A program made the position numbers and the translations under genes. This document shows positions 10,017-18,657 of a stretch of 64,000 nt of DNA, in pieces. How positions within the stretch are numbered: the first letter of the stretch is position 1; the number at the start of each line of letters is the position of its first letter. A model generated the notes under the pieces. The model ran no database searches, had not been told where the DNA came from, and saw only the letters and a program-made list of their open reading frames with translations. This DNA is from Polymorphobacter megasporae (lineage in GTDB: Bacteria > Pseudomonadota > Alphaproteobacteria > Sphingomonadales > Sphingomonadaceae), in NCBI RefSeq assembly GCF_018982885.2, contig NZ_CP081849.1, positions 496,001-560,000 on the forward strand, read 5' to 3'.

Positions 10017-11625
10017 TCAGGCTTGGAAGTTCCACGGCATGAGCTGATCGAGGTTCTGGCTGGAGTGTCCGCGGGCAAGGCGCTCGAGGGTGTCGGTGAG
10101 CCAGGCGAGGGGATCGACGGCGTTGAGCTTGGCGGTCTCGATGAGGCTGGCGATGACGGCCCAGTTGTCGCCGCCGTCGTCGGAGCCGGCGAACAGGGCG
10201 TTCTTGCGGTTAAGGGCAATGGGCCTGATGGTCCGCTCGACGGTGTTGCTGTCCATCTCAACGCGGCCGTCTTCGACGAACAGCGTCAGGCCGGTCCGTC
10301 GCGAGGTAGCGTAGCGGATCGCTTCGGCCAGCTTGCTCTTGGCGCTGACCAGGGGGAGCCGGGCGGTGAGCAGTCGGAACAGCGCGTCGACGATCGGCTT
10401 GCTCTTCTCTTGCCGCAAAGCGCGACGGGCTTCGGCGTCCTTCCCGCGGATCTCGTCCTCGATGGCGTAGAGCGCCTTGATCAGCTGTAGTGCCTCGGTG
10501 GCCGTTGGTGAGGCGTCGGCCCTGGCGAGCTCGAAGAACTTGCGGCGCGCATGGGCCCAGCAGAACGCGAGCGCCACGTCATTGCGGCGGCCGAGCTTGT
10601 TGTAACCGGCATAGCCATCGACCTGCAGGATGCCGCTGAACCCGGCGAGATGTGCCAGTGGCCGCTCGGACTTGCGGTCGGGCGCGTAGATGAAGGCCAC
10701 CGCCGGCGGATCGGTGCCGCCCCATGGTCGATCATCGCGGGCATAGGCCCAGATCTGCCCGGTCTTGGTGCGTCGTCGTCCTGGATCGAGCACCGGTGCC
10801 GTCGTCTCGTCGGCGAACAGCCTTGGTCCCCGCTTCAGGACAGCAAGCAGGTGATCCCGCAGCGGCGTCAGCCACCAGGCGGCGCGGCCGGTCCAGTCTG
10901 CCAATGTCGAACGGTCAAGGTTGACGCCCTGACGGGCGTAGATCTGGGCCTGGCGGTAGAGCGGCAGATGATCGGCGTACTTGGAGACCAGCACCTGCGC
11001 GACCAGCGCGTCGGTCGGCAGCCCGCCTTCGACGATCCGCGGCGGTGCCGGCGCCTGCACGACCTGGCCGTCGCAGGCACGGCACGCATAACGCGGACGG
11101 CGGGTCACCAGCACCCGGAAAGCTGCCGGCACCACGTCGAGGCGTTCGGCCACATCCTCGCCGATGGCATGGAGATCACCGCCGCAGCAGGCACACTGCT
11201 TGCTGTCGACGTCGATCAGTTGCTCGACGCGTTCAAGATGCGCCGGCAGCTGGCCGCGGTTGGTACAGCGCTGCTTCTCGGCGCGCGCGTTGGGTGAACT
11301 GATCGTATCCAGCTTCGCTTCCACCTTGGCGAGGGCGATGCCGAGATCCTCGAGCACCAGGCTCGAGCTGGTCGTCGTCAAGCTTCTCCGAGCGGGGACC
11401 GAACCGGTGACGCATGAAGGCGGCAATGATGCTGTTCAGCCGAGCGATCTCGGCATCGGCTTCAGCCTGGACGACGGCGTTCTGCTCAGCTTCGGCGCTA
11501 ATGCGCGCGACCTCCGCCGTCGCGTGCTCCACCTTCGCCATGAGCCGCGCCGTCTCGGCGTGGGCGGCGACGATCATGGCGCGGAGCACCTTGGGATCGT
11601 CGGGAAGATCAGCTACGGCGAGCAT
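10017..11625 (-). pseudogene. tnpC: IS66 transposase TnpC, frameshifted
   Basis: DDE transposase of IS66. The start at 11625 opens a coiled-coil N-terminus that runs to RHRFGPRSEKLDDDQL. Near 11361 an extra base (GAGCCTGG for GAGCTGG) throws the frame, and the remaining 450 residues continue in another frame from LVLEDLGIALAKVEAKLD. That part carries the zinc-binding region (CACCGGDL, CRACDG), the DDE core (LFADETTAPVLDPG, LQVDGYAGYN, CWAHARRKF) and the C-terminal NTVERTIRPIALNRKNALFAGSDDGG signature. Apart from the shift the gene is complete. Confidence 0.88.
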
Positions 11626-11706
11626 GATAGCGGTAGTGAATCACGCGCGCGCACGCGCGTCGAGGGCTACCGCCGATATGAGTCAATCTACCGCAGGCAC
11701 AGTGGC

Positions 11707-12070
11707 TTAGCCGGCGATCTGCGGCACTCTCGTGCGTCTGGCCTGATGCACCCGGCGCCAGTCCAGACCTTCCACGAGTGCGGCGAGTCTGGGCGGCGGA
11801 CAACCGCATCACGCCGTCATGAACAGACGGCCAGCTAAAGGCGCCGGCTTCCAGCTTCTTGGCCATCAGGCACAGGCCGGTGCCGTCCCACCAAACCAGC
11901 TTGACCCGGTCGGCCTTCTTGGCCCGGAACACATAGACGACGCCGGAGAAGGGATCGCCGCCGAGCTGGGCCGTCACCAGCGCTGCCAGGCCGTCCATCC
12001 CCTTGCGGAAATCTACCGGCCGCGTGGCGACCAGCACGCGGGTGGCACCGCTTGGCCCCGGCGCCGTCAA
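11707..12070 (-). pseudogene. tnpB: IS66 accessory protein TnpB, frameshifted
   Basis: IS66 Orf2, required for transposition. It starts at a TTG overlapping the tnpA stop and shows RPVDFRKGMDGLAALV, DPFSGVVYVFRAKKADRVK and WWDGTGLCLMAKKLE. An extra base near 11788 shifts the frame after RLSAAQ. Read in the corrected frame the ending is LAALVEGLDWRRVHQ and the stop falls at 11707, giving the usual length of about 120 residues; uncorrected, it runs on in a wrong frame to 11609. Confidence 0.87.
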
Positions 12071-12525
12071 CGGCTGCCCTTCAGCGCATCCAGTACCGCC
12101 GCGATCAGGGTCGCATCGGCACCGCGGCCGATCCGCACCGAAATGCCGTCCATGCTCACCTCGATCGGGGCTGGGATACTGCCGCGACGCGCAGACCGAC
12201 GTCGTCGCGGAGATCTGGCCGCCGATGTTGCGGGTAGCGGCGATGGAACCTCTTCAGGCTCGACGATCGCCGGCACGAACAATGGCGCTTCGGCGGGCTC
12301 CACCGGGCGGCGCAGCTGCCGCCGCCACGTGAACAGCTGGCTGGGGCAGATGTCGTTCCGACGCGCCACGTCACAGACGGTGATGCCGTTGCCGGCATAG
12401 CTCTCGGCAACGATCTGCGCCTTCTCATCATCGGACCATGGCCGACGCCGCCTCGTGCCGGTGAAAACCTCGATCCGCGCCGCACGACCGCCCATCGAGC
12501 CAGCATCGTCACATGACATCATCAT
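12067..12525 (-). CDS. tnpA: IS66 accessory protein TnpA
   Basis: IS66 Orf1 of about 152 residues, intact. It is helix-turn-helix-like: RRRRPWSDDEKAQIVAESYA, then VCDVARRNDICPSQLFTWRR, the typical arrangement of IS66 and IS3 type small proteins. Its stop overlaps the TTG start of tnpB by four bases, implying translational coupling. It is the first gene of the element, close to the right inverted repeat. Confidence 0.88.
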   Translation of the reverse strand: MMMSCDDAGSMGGRAARIEVFTGTRRRRPWSDDEKAQIVAESYAGNGITVCDVARRNDICPSQLFTWRRQLRRPVEPAEAPLFVPAIVEPEEVPSPLPATSAARSPRRRRSARRGSIPAPIEVSMDGISVRIGRGADATLIAAVLDALKGSR

Positions 12526-12739
12526 AGCATCAACACCGCCAGCCCCTGGGACAAGCAGGACTCGCGGGTTACGCCAACATCAGCAAGGCGGGGTCAGCAC
12601 AGCGCTTACGCTTCGCGAGGTGAGCGGCAACATCGCTTTGGCTATTGTCGACGGCGAATAAATTGTTCTGACAGGAGCTGCTCTCCAGGCGTATTACGTC
12701 CTCATGACTTGAAACTGACGAGCTTGAACTCGTGTACAG

Positions 12740-13639
12740 TCACGGTTTGATTGCGTCTAGATCGCGTAGTCTTTCGCGATAGACGTCGGCAAGACACGCT
12801 TTATCAAGACACAGTTGCCGCGCATTTAGGAAAGTCGTTTCGCCATGATGCAGCGCTTCGACCGTCGCAGGGTCGACACTATCGTCCAGTGCTGCGAAGC
12901 GCGCAGCGAGCGTCCGATCGAGCGCAGCCAGGGTCGGGTCAGTACAAATCGATCTAGTTATCTCACCCTGGCCAGCATGGCACTGAAAACTTGGACTTTT
13001 CTGGGCTTCCATAAAGGCGCTCGGCGCTTGCGAGGGTTTCGATCGATCCGACCGCGGCGGCGGTAACGAGACCGTTGACGAAAGAGGGTCGCTTGATGGC
13101 TCGATCTGCCCGACGCTCGCGATAGTCCTCGGGGCGTTCTTCATAGCTCTGAGATGATCCGATCCGGGTTCGTTCGTGACCGGCTCAATATGCGCTACGA
13201 TCGCCGGTGACGAATTTCCCGACGCTCTGGGAAAGATTCGAAATGTCGACTGCGCCACCATTGCTGGAGGTTGCCGATTGATCGATGCCACTATCTGCGC
13301 CTTGGGCTGGTGTTGAGGCGGCTTCGTTTCCCAGCCAAACGTGGCCGCCGCAGCGATCACAAGCAACCCGGTCCCGAACCACCAGACCCATTTCGCGCCG
13401 GGTCGCTTCAATTGAGCAGATCCCGATTCGGGAACAGCGGATAACGGTAGAGGCATCGAGCGCATTGGGTTGGCTGTATGATCATCGGCTCCCACCGATG
13501 GCGAAAAAACCAATTTGGGCGTCGCACCATGACGCGGTCCAACCAGGTCTAAATTAGTTTTCCGCGCGAAGCCTGGCGTCAACGTATCTCCGTAGCGTGC
13601 ATCTGCCAGCTGTCTGCGCCAGTCGTCATCGTTGGACAT
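12740..13639 (-). CDS. single-pass membrane protein with C-terminal LprI-like (DUF1311) domain
   Basis: Protein of 299 residues whose exact role is not recognised. About 80 cytoplasmic residues precede one membrane helix (WVWWFGTGLLVIAAAATFGW), then a low-complexity Pro/Ser/Gln linker and a C-terminal four-cysteine domain (FQCHAGQGEITRSIC, TTFLNARQLCLDKACLADVY). This pattern is that of DUF1311/LprI-type domains, some of which inhibit lysozyme. The same domain recurs in the neighbour at 14107-14607. The domain should be periplasmic. Start ATG 13639 has GGTGGAT upstream. A role as envelope or lysozyme-inhibitor protein is a guess from the domain. Confidence 0.75.
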   Translation of the reverse strand: MSNDDDWRRQLADARYGDTLTPGFARKTNLDLVGPRHGATPKLVFSPSVGADDHTANPMRSMPLPLSAVPESGSAQLKRPGAKWVWWFGTGLLVIAAAATFGWETKPPQHQPKAQIVASINRQPPAMVAQSTFRIFPRASGNSSPAIVAHIEPVTNEPGSDHLRAMKNAPRTIASVGQIEPSSDPLSSTVSLPPPRSDRSKPSQAPSAFMEAQKSPSFQCHAGQGEITRSICTDPTLAALDRTLAARFAALDDSVDPATVEALHHGETTFLNARQLCLDKACLADVYRERLRDLDAIKP

Positions 13640-13730
13640 TGAAGATCCACCTCAAGCTCGGACGGATTCCCATCGCTTGATTTCAGCTACGGTGCCGCAC
13701 ATGCGTTATCGGACTCACTGCCTGCAGTGG

Positions 13731-13907
13731 TTAGGGTCGAGCCGGCGTTGGAACCTGCTTGATCTTGGCGAGCGATGCTCGATTCAGTGCGGCGATCTCA
13801 GCGGATTGCGGCACGGGCGGCAGAACCCGTTTGTGGGCCTTCCGCGCATTGCTGGACCCCGCCGCCATCAATGTAATCGCGCCAACAAAAATCAGAAGGA
13901 GCTTCAC
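13731..13907 (-). CDS. small secreted protein, 58 residues, function unknown
   Basis: Starts at GTG 13907 with AAGGGA about 9 bases upstream. The first 20 residues (MKLLLIFVGAITLMAAGSSN) form a clear signal peptide; the mature part is short and basic (KAHKRVLPPVPQSAEIAAL), ending at TAA 13731. It lies between the two LprI-domain genes on the same strand, with gaps of 91 and about 199 bases, and may belong with them. No family was recognised; the signal peptide and ribosome site support a real gene. Confidence 0.55.
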   Translation of the reverse strand: MKLLLIFVGAITLMAAGSSNARKAHKRVLPPVPQSAEIAALNRASLAKIKQVPTPARP

Positions 13908-14106
13908 GATCGCTATCCCTTGCCATACGATTTAGGTTAACAGTCTATTAACACATAATGTTGTTTCGCTCAAGTCCGCATCCTATCCTAAAGGACGACC
14001 CGGATAGCCATCCTCACTCGGCATGCTCAATACAAAACGCGCTATCGCTTGTCACAAATTGAAATAAAACGTAAAACTTTTTTCTAAATCGACCAGTTTC
14101 TAGTTG

Positions 14107-14607
14107 TTACTTGAGACGAATACGGCCCAACTCCTTTAGACGCCGTGTGTAAATGTCTTTCAAGCATGCGGTATCACCGCATGCTTGACGCAAATTTAAA
14201 AACCTTGTTTCTGCATGATGTATTATACGATTTTGATAATCGTTAAGTTTACCATCGAGTCTCGCAAAATCGAGCGCTAATTGATAATCCAAATGCGACA
14301 GCAAAGGTGTTGAACATATCGCATTAGTAATTACGCCATGTGAACGATTACAATCAAAACTCGCTCTGTACGCGGGCCTATTGGTCGACGAGACATCGCT
14401 TATATCTGTGAAAGGATCATTATTCGAATCCGGGCCGGCAGAAGGATCATATTCATTCAAAGAAACTCTTGAATATTGCCCCGATCCTATAAACGCGCCC
14501 TGATCTAGCCTCACTTCTGGCCTAGAAGTTGTCGGATTGGTATTGCGTGTTAAAATAGCCTGAGATTGACTAGCTACTGATAAGGCAAAAAGTAACATTG
14601 TAATCAT
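14107..14607 (-). CDS. secreted LprI-like (DUF1311) protein
   Basis: Small exported protein of about 166 residues. ATG 14607 is chosen over an upstream GTG because AGGAAG lies 8 bases before it and the signal peptide (MITMLLFALSVASQSQA) follows directly. A Ser/Asn/Asp-rich linker leads to the four-cysteine domain (FDCNRSHGVITNAIC, ETRFLNLRQACGDTACLKDI) shared with the 12740-13639 protein. The gene is visibly richer in A+T than its neighbours, as is the DNA up to about 14740, suggesting acquisition from another source. Lysozyme-inhibitor activity is possible by family but not shown. Confidence 0.72.
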   Translation of the reverse strand: MITMLLFALSVASQSQAILTRNTNPTTSRPEVRLDQGAFIGSGQYSRVSLNEYDPSAGPDSNNDPFTDISDVSSTNRPAYRASFDCNRSHGVITNAICSTPLLSHLDYQLALDFARLDGKLNDYQNRIIHHAETRFLNLRQACGDTACLKDIYTRRLKELGRIRLK

Positions 14608-15034
14608 TGGACTCACTTCCTACATGGACGGCTTCCTCTAGAACGAGACGGTTAACTTGTCGCAAGCTAGGCATCCGGTATCAAAACACCTTAATAATTA
14701 ATCAATATAATTTCCGGCCTGATCCATTACGATCTCAGTGAGCGTTCGCTATGTCAATCCGACTTAAGATAGTCGAGCCTGAAGCTGTTTCTGATCAGCA
14801 TGATATGGGAGCGATGAACTGCCAGCGCCGAGGTTCATGGCTGACTCCCCCCCAAGCAAAGCGATCCGAAAACGCCCCTGTTGTCACCGTTGATGACGGC
14901 GAGATCGTCGTACCTGGTCTTATCACGGTAGCGCCGTCGCTGAGTGCCGAGGCCGCGCGCACGCCGGCTATGGTATCCTGCTCGTGCGTCACTCTGCGCG
15001 AGGTTGGCCGTCTTGGCTCGGTTGTCGAAGCGAG
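14608..15034. other. intergenic, A+T-rich then normal, no gene recognised
   Basis: The first 130 bases are A+T-rich like the adjoining LprI-like gene. The rest shows only overlapping short frames without family features. Confidence 0.45.
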
Positions 15035-15727
15035 ATGCCCATAGGGCGCTGATATCTAGGTTCGGCCAGACCGTAGCCACCTTCGGTCAATTGCTCGAGA
15101 TGGCCGCGGTGGCGAACGACGATCGAGTTTCGCGCCCGCTCGATTAAACTCTTTTTTCTAGCGCGATGAGCGCCGAGGTGATCCCGGCACGACGGACACG
15201 AAGCGTCATTCTAAGCGAATCGTGGGTGAGGTGAATGTTATTTCCGTCGAGCCGGTCCAGACACATTAGCAGCGAGGGGGCGATGCGCTGCTCGATCGTC
15301 TGCCCTGCGGCTGCAATCGAACTCGCTGACTGGATCGCCAGCGCCTGTACAAAATAGAGCAGATGCCGGCGCAGCGCGGTGGTGGCTTGAAGCGGATCGG
15401 TGAGCACGCTGACTGGGAGTTTAAAAGCCGCGCTTCCGTGATCTTGACATAGGCATTGTGCGGCGACTGGTCGAGCAAAGAACCGTCGCGGTTTCCGACA
15501 TCCCTTCGCGGCCGACAATACCGACCTCGCACGCCTCGAAGTTGCGCGCGGGCGACGATCGAAACGATGCCGTCCTCAGGAAAGTAGACGTGCTCGATCA
15601 TGTTTCCCTCTTCGTGCAACTGAAAGTGATGCGGTCAAGCGACGTGGATTAGGTGAGGGGCGAGGAGTTTGAAGTCGTCCGCGGAAATGCTCCACAACGG
15701 ACTGTTGCGCACCGTTGCTCGGGACAT
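15035..15727 (-). pseudogene. Crp/Fnr family regulator, heavily decayed
   Basis: A Crp/Fnr regulator can be followed across all three frames. From ATG 15727 comes RNSPLWSISADDFKLLAPHL, then an in-frame TGA, then FQLHEEGNMIEHVYFPEDGI of the cyclic-nucleotide-type barrel. Another frame continues ARNFEACEVGIVGREGMSET, and a third gives KLPVSVLTDPLQATTALRRH and the helix-turn-helix part LDGNNIHLTHDSLRM through VRRAGITSAL. A run of six A bases on the coding strand shifts the frame again before IVVRHRGHLEQLTEGGYGL. At least one nonsense codon and three shifts are present. An intact relative is at 60866-61612. Confidence 0.82.
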
Positions 15728-16014
15728 ATCCATCCATCATCACCTCGGAGATGCGTACGCTTGCGGACAAATAACTCTAGGGCTCCAACATTTAATACCG
15801 CGGTCAGCTCGATCGTAACGCAAGCAGCCGTCGCTCGTCGCTCATAAAGTCGATGCAAAAATGCGGCGCGCGCTCATGAACTTTGGATGCGGCGCGATAT
15901 CTGCGGGACAACGCCCTAATGGATACGATGACCACTCTCGCGATATGACGTTCGAATTCTTTGAAGTTTCGAACGTCATGCTAGCATTGTCATATCACAT
16001 TATCAGAGCATTGG

Positions 16015-16090
16015 CACCGCCAGTTCAAGGAACCAGCGGGACTCGCGGGTTACGCTGCCATCCGCAAGACGAGGTCAAGACACCGCTTAC
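16015..16090. repeat. solo IS66 right-end remnant
   Basis: About 76 bases match the right end of the IS66 copy at 12531-12609: caccgccag, gggactcgcgggttacgc and the terminal dyad ending in cgcttac. No transposase is attached. It is either a relic of a deleted element or of a recombination event. Confidence 0.72.
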
Positions 16091-16227
16091 GACCAATCAG
16101 GTCGAGAGCGTACAAGACTTTCCGTGACGGTTGGAAAACGGCCCGAAATGGATCATCCAAAAAGTTACGCATCGCAACGCGTCCTAGGTCAACTTTCGAC
16201 CGTAACTAGCGAAATCGAAAGTGAGAT

Positions 16228-16839
16228 ATGATGTCAGCCCGGTCGCCCAGCACGTCGCGTAGCATAGTTATTGCTCATCCCATTCCGCTCGTGGCGGAGG
16301 CGTTAGCGACGATCGCTACGAAAGCTGGATACGCTCTGGACAAGGCCTGTGGCGATGCGATGGGGACCGCGTTGGTCACGGCCGACCTCGCGATTGTCGC
16401 GGTACAGCTCGACGGGATTGCAGTCCTCCGCACACGTCGCGCGGCCGGCATTCCGACTGTTGTGATCGTCGACCATCCGACTATCGAGACGCTACTCGCT
16501 ATAGTCGGGCTCGCCGCCGAGGGGCTGGTGTTGATGACCAGCCCAGCAGCAGCGGTTGCAGATTGCTTGACAGTAGTTGCTTCGGGCAAGCAATGGCTCG
16601 ACTCCGAGGCAACGCGGCTAATCATCGACCGCGTTGCGCGTCCTGCCCCTCCAATTTTAACACGACGCGAGCGCGACGTTGCCAATCTTGTCGCCGCTGG
16701 TCAGCGTAATCGCACGATAGCCGAGCGGCTCAGCATTACCGAGGGCACCGTCAAGATGCACCTCCACAACGTCTACGGTAAGCTCGGCATCGAAAGCCGG
16801 ACTCAGCTGGCGATGGAATTGCGCGTGTGCGGGGTATGA
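16228..16839 (+). CDS. LuxR-type regulator with degenerate receiver domain
   Basis: Response-regulator-like protein of about 203 residues. The N-terminal 120 residues follow a receiver fold (IVIAHPIPLVAEAL), but the phospho-acceptor position, normally Asp in a VLLDV-type strand, reads AIVAVQLDG with Ala, so phosphorylation is doubtful. The C-terminus is a GerE-type helix-turn-helix (LTRRERDVANLVAAGQRNRT, then ITEGTVKMHLHNVYGKLGI). It lies 565 bases upstream of a chaperone-usher pilus operon in the same direction and may control it (inference). ATG 16228 and 16231 are both possible starts. Confidence 0.85.
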   Translation: MMSARSPSTSRSIVIAHPIPLVAEALATIATKAGYALDKACGDAMGTALVTADLAIVAVQLDGIAVLRTRRAAGIPTVVIVDHPTIETLLAIVGLAAEGLVLMTSPAAAVADCLTVVASGKQWLDSEATRLIIDRVARPAPPILTRRERDVANLVAAGQRNRTIAERLSITEGTVKMHLHNVYGKLGIESRTQLAMELRVCGV

Positions 16840-17404
16840 TCGCACAGCTTGCTATTTAGGACTAGAGAGCCATCCACGTCCCCTCAGCTACTGCCGTTGT
16901 TGCAGCGTTGCAGCGTTACCGCACTGCTGGGCAAATTATCGGTTACGCAGCATGAAAACCGGCGTGGGCGATGATTGCCAGGTCGCAGGCGTGAACGGCT
17001 TGGCTTACTCGTGATGGTCAACCGCGCTTTGGGTCTTCTAGGCGTAAGAAGGTAGCTGATAAAAGGTCGGCTTTGCTGCATTCGACGTCTGGATGCGATC
17101 GGACCGCTATCGACCCCGTCTTAACCCCGGGGCGTCGTCGCCGAGGAGAGTATCATGCAGGGTACGGCTGGGCGTTTTTACGGGAAGCGAAGTCAAAAAT
17201 AATAATATTCTGTATGTCTACCTTATGTGCAAAAGTGCACTGCTCAGCCCTAGGCATATTAAAGCAATTATAATATGTACTCAACCTTCGATACACTGGT
17301 CCAATATTTAATCATAAATTAAGATACAATTCTGTTGGTATGGCAAAAGATTGCTCCTACCGAATAAATGATATTGCTCAGTTGCTTAGATTAGGGACTA
17401 TCAA
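16840..17404. other. upstream region of the pilus operon, A+T-rich at its end
   Basis: No coding sequence was recognised. The last 200 bases are A+T-rich and probably contain the pilus promoter and leader. A sigma-54-like match at 17341 has the wrong spacing. Confidence 0.5.
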
Positions 17405-17914
17405 ATGATGTTGAAGGTTTGGCCGTGCTATTTTGACGCAGCGTTCAAGGCAATTTTGTCTGTGCTGGCCTTGGGTGCGGCAATGCCTGCGCTGGCCGCA
17501 ACATCGACTGCCAGTTTTCAGGTCACGGCGACGGTCGCTGCGACATGTGTCATCAGTGCTACTAACCTTGCATTCGGGACTTATTCGGGGGTTCAATCCG
17601 ACAGCACATCGACTCTGTCAGCGACGTGCACGAACACGACGCCGTATACCGTCGGCCTGAGCGTCGGAGCGGCGACCGGTGCGACCACGACCGCCCGGTC
17701 GATGACCGGCCCCGGGGCCGCGTTGTTGGGCTATGCGATGTATCGCGACAGCGCGCGGACGCTCAATTGGGGTGCTACGGCCGGAACCGATACGGTCGGC
17801 GGGACCGGCAGCGGTGCGGCGCAGACGTTGACCGTCTATGGACGGGTCGCCGGGAGTCAATACGTCGCTCCCGGTGCGTATACTGACACCATCACCGCAA
17901 CGATCACCTTCTAG
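17405..17914 (+). CDS. spore coat U (SCPU) domain pilin, Csu type
   Basis: Likely major or minor subunit of a Csu-like chaperone-usher pilus, 169 residues. A signal peptide ends near MPALAATS. One SCPU domain follows, with paired cysteines (ATCVISATNLAFGTYSG and SATCTNTTPYTVGLSVG) and the C-terminal QTLTVYGRVAGSQYVAPGAY and TDTITATITF strands typical of CsuA/B-type subunits. In this class an N-terminal donor strand completes the next subunit's fold. It is the first gene of the operon; the chaperone gene starts 11 bases after its stop. The final part of the protein at 21343-22203 is closely similar. Confidence 0.92.
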   Translation: MMLKVWPCYFDAAFKAILSVLALGAAMPALAATSTASFQVTATVAATCVISATNLAFGTYSGVQSDSTSTLSATCTNTTPYTVGLSVGAATGATTTARSMTGPGAALLGYAMYRDSARTLNWGATAGTDTVGGTGSGAAQTLTVYGRVAGSQYVAPGAYTDTITATITF

Positions 17915-17925
17915 ACATTCGAACC

Positions 17926-18654
17926 ATGATGGGTCGGGCGATGAGAAGCGTCGCGGGTCTACTCGGTGCCTGCGCCGTGTTCAGCGGGGGCACGGCTTCG
18001 GCACAGGTGCTGAACGTCCTGCCGGTGACGATCGAGCTTGCCGCGGGACAGCGAGCGGCGGCGTTGACGATCATCAATGAGGGTGATGCGGAGGCATCGT
18101 TCCAATTGCGTAGCTTCCGGTGGACACAGGGCGAGGACGGTTCGGACGTTCTGGCACCATCGGATGAGATCTCGGTCAGCCCGCCGCTCGGCACCATCGC
18201 GCACGGCGCAAGTCAGGTCGTGCGCATCGTCCTGCGACAGGTGACGCCGGGGAGGGAAGGCACCTATCGGCTTCTGCTTGACCAGATCCCGGCGCCTGCT
18301 GCGCCGGGCACGGTGCGGATCGCGCTGCGGCTGTCGCTGCCTGTCTTCGCACCGCCCGTCGCCCGCGCGACCCCCGATCTGAAGTTCCACGTTGAACGAT
18401 CTCACGATCAGATCTTCCTCGTCGCCGTCAATCACGGCGTGCGTCATGAGAAGCTGCGGGACATCACTCTAAAAACCGGCGATGGCACCGTGCTGGCGGT
18501 CGAGAAGAACGTTTCGCCTTACATCCTCGCCGGAGCAACGCGGCGCTGGCATGTCGGCAGCAAATCGATGAACGATCCGACGGTACAGCTGTCGGCACGC
18601 GGCGAACTCAACCAGATCACCGATCAATCGGTAACCGTCACGGCAACACCTTGA
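17926..18654 (+). CDS. fimbrial periplasmic chaperone, Csu type
   Basis: PapD-like chaperone of 242 residues that caps pilus subunits in the periplasm and hands them to the usher. A signal peptide ends near TASAQ. The first Ig domain runs from VLPVTIELAAGQRAAALTII through QVVRIVLRQ and EGTYRLLLDQIP; the G1 strand follows (RIALRLSLPVFAPP), then a second Ig domain. The start pair ATG-ATG at 17926 lies close to the pilin stop. The usher follows with only three bases between stop and start codon, so the genes are tightly coupled. Confidence 0.92.
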   Translation: MMGRAMRSVAGLLGACAVFSGGTASAQVLNVLPVTIELAAGQRAAALTIINEGDAEASFQLRSFRWTQGEDGSDVLAPSDEISVSPPLGTIAHGASQVVRIVLRQVTPGREGTYRLLLDQIPAPAAPGTVRIALRLSLPVFAPPVARATPDLKFHVERSHDQIFLVAVNHGVRHEKLRDITLKTGDGTVLAVEKNVSPYILAGATRRWHVGSKSMNDPTVQLSARGELNQITDQSVTVTATP

Positions 18655-18657
18655 GCC

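Larger units (their letters stand above)
9995..12609 (-). mobile_element. IS66 family insertion sequence, decayed copy
   Basis: The terminal inverted repeats read GTAAGCGATGTGCCGAGG at the left and GTAAGCGCTGTGCTGACC inward from the right end. They enclose tnpA, tnpB and tnpC on the minus strand in the standard order. tnpB and tnpC each carry one frameshift, so the copy should not transpose by itself. The 8 bases outside each end (cttcagtc and gcttcgcg) do not match, so there is no target-site repeat; the flanks have been rearranged or have drifted. Confidence 0.88.

Noticed and set aside
16012-16028. TGGCAC box near 16013
   Set aside because: It has no GC at the -12 position and lies within the IS66 end remnant.
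17341-17355. Sigma-54-like TGGCAAAAGATTGCT before the pilus operon
   Set aside because: The GG and GC pairs are one base too close; this sigma factor tolerates almost no spacing change.
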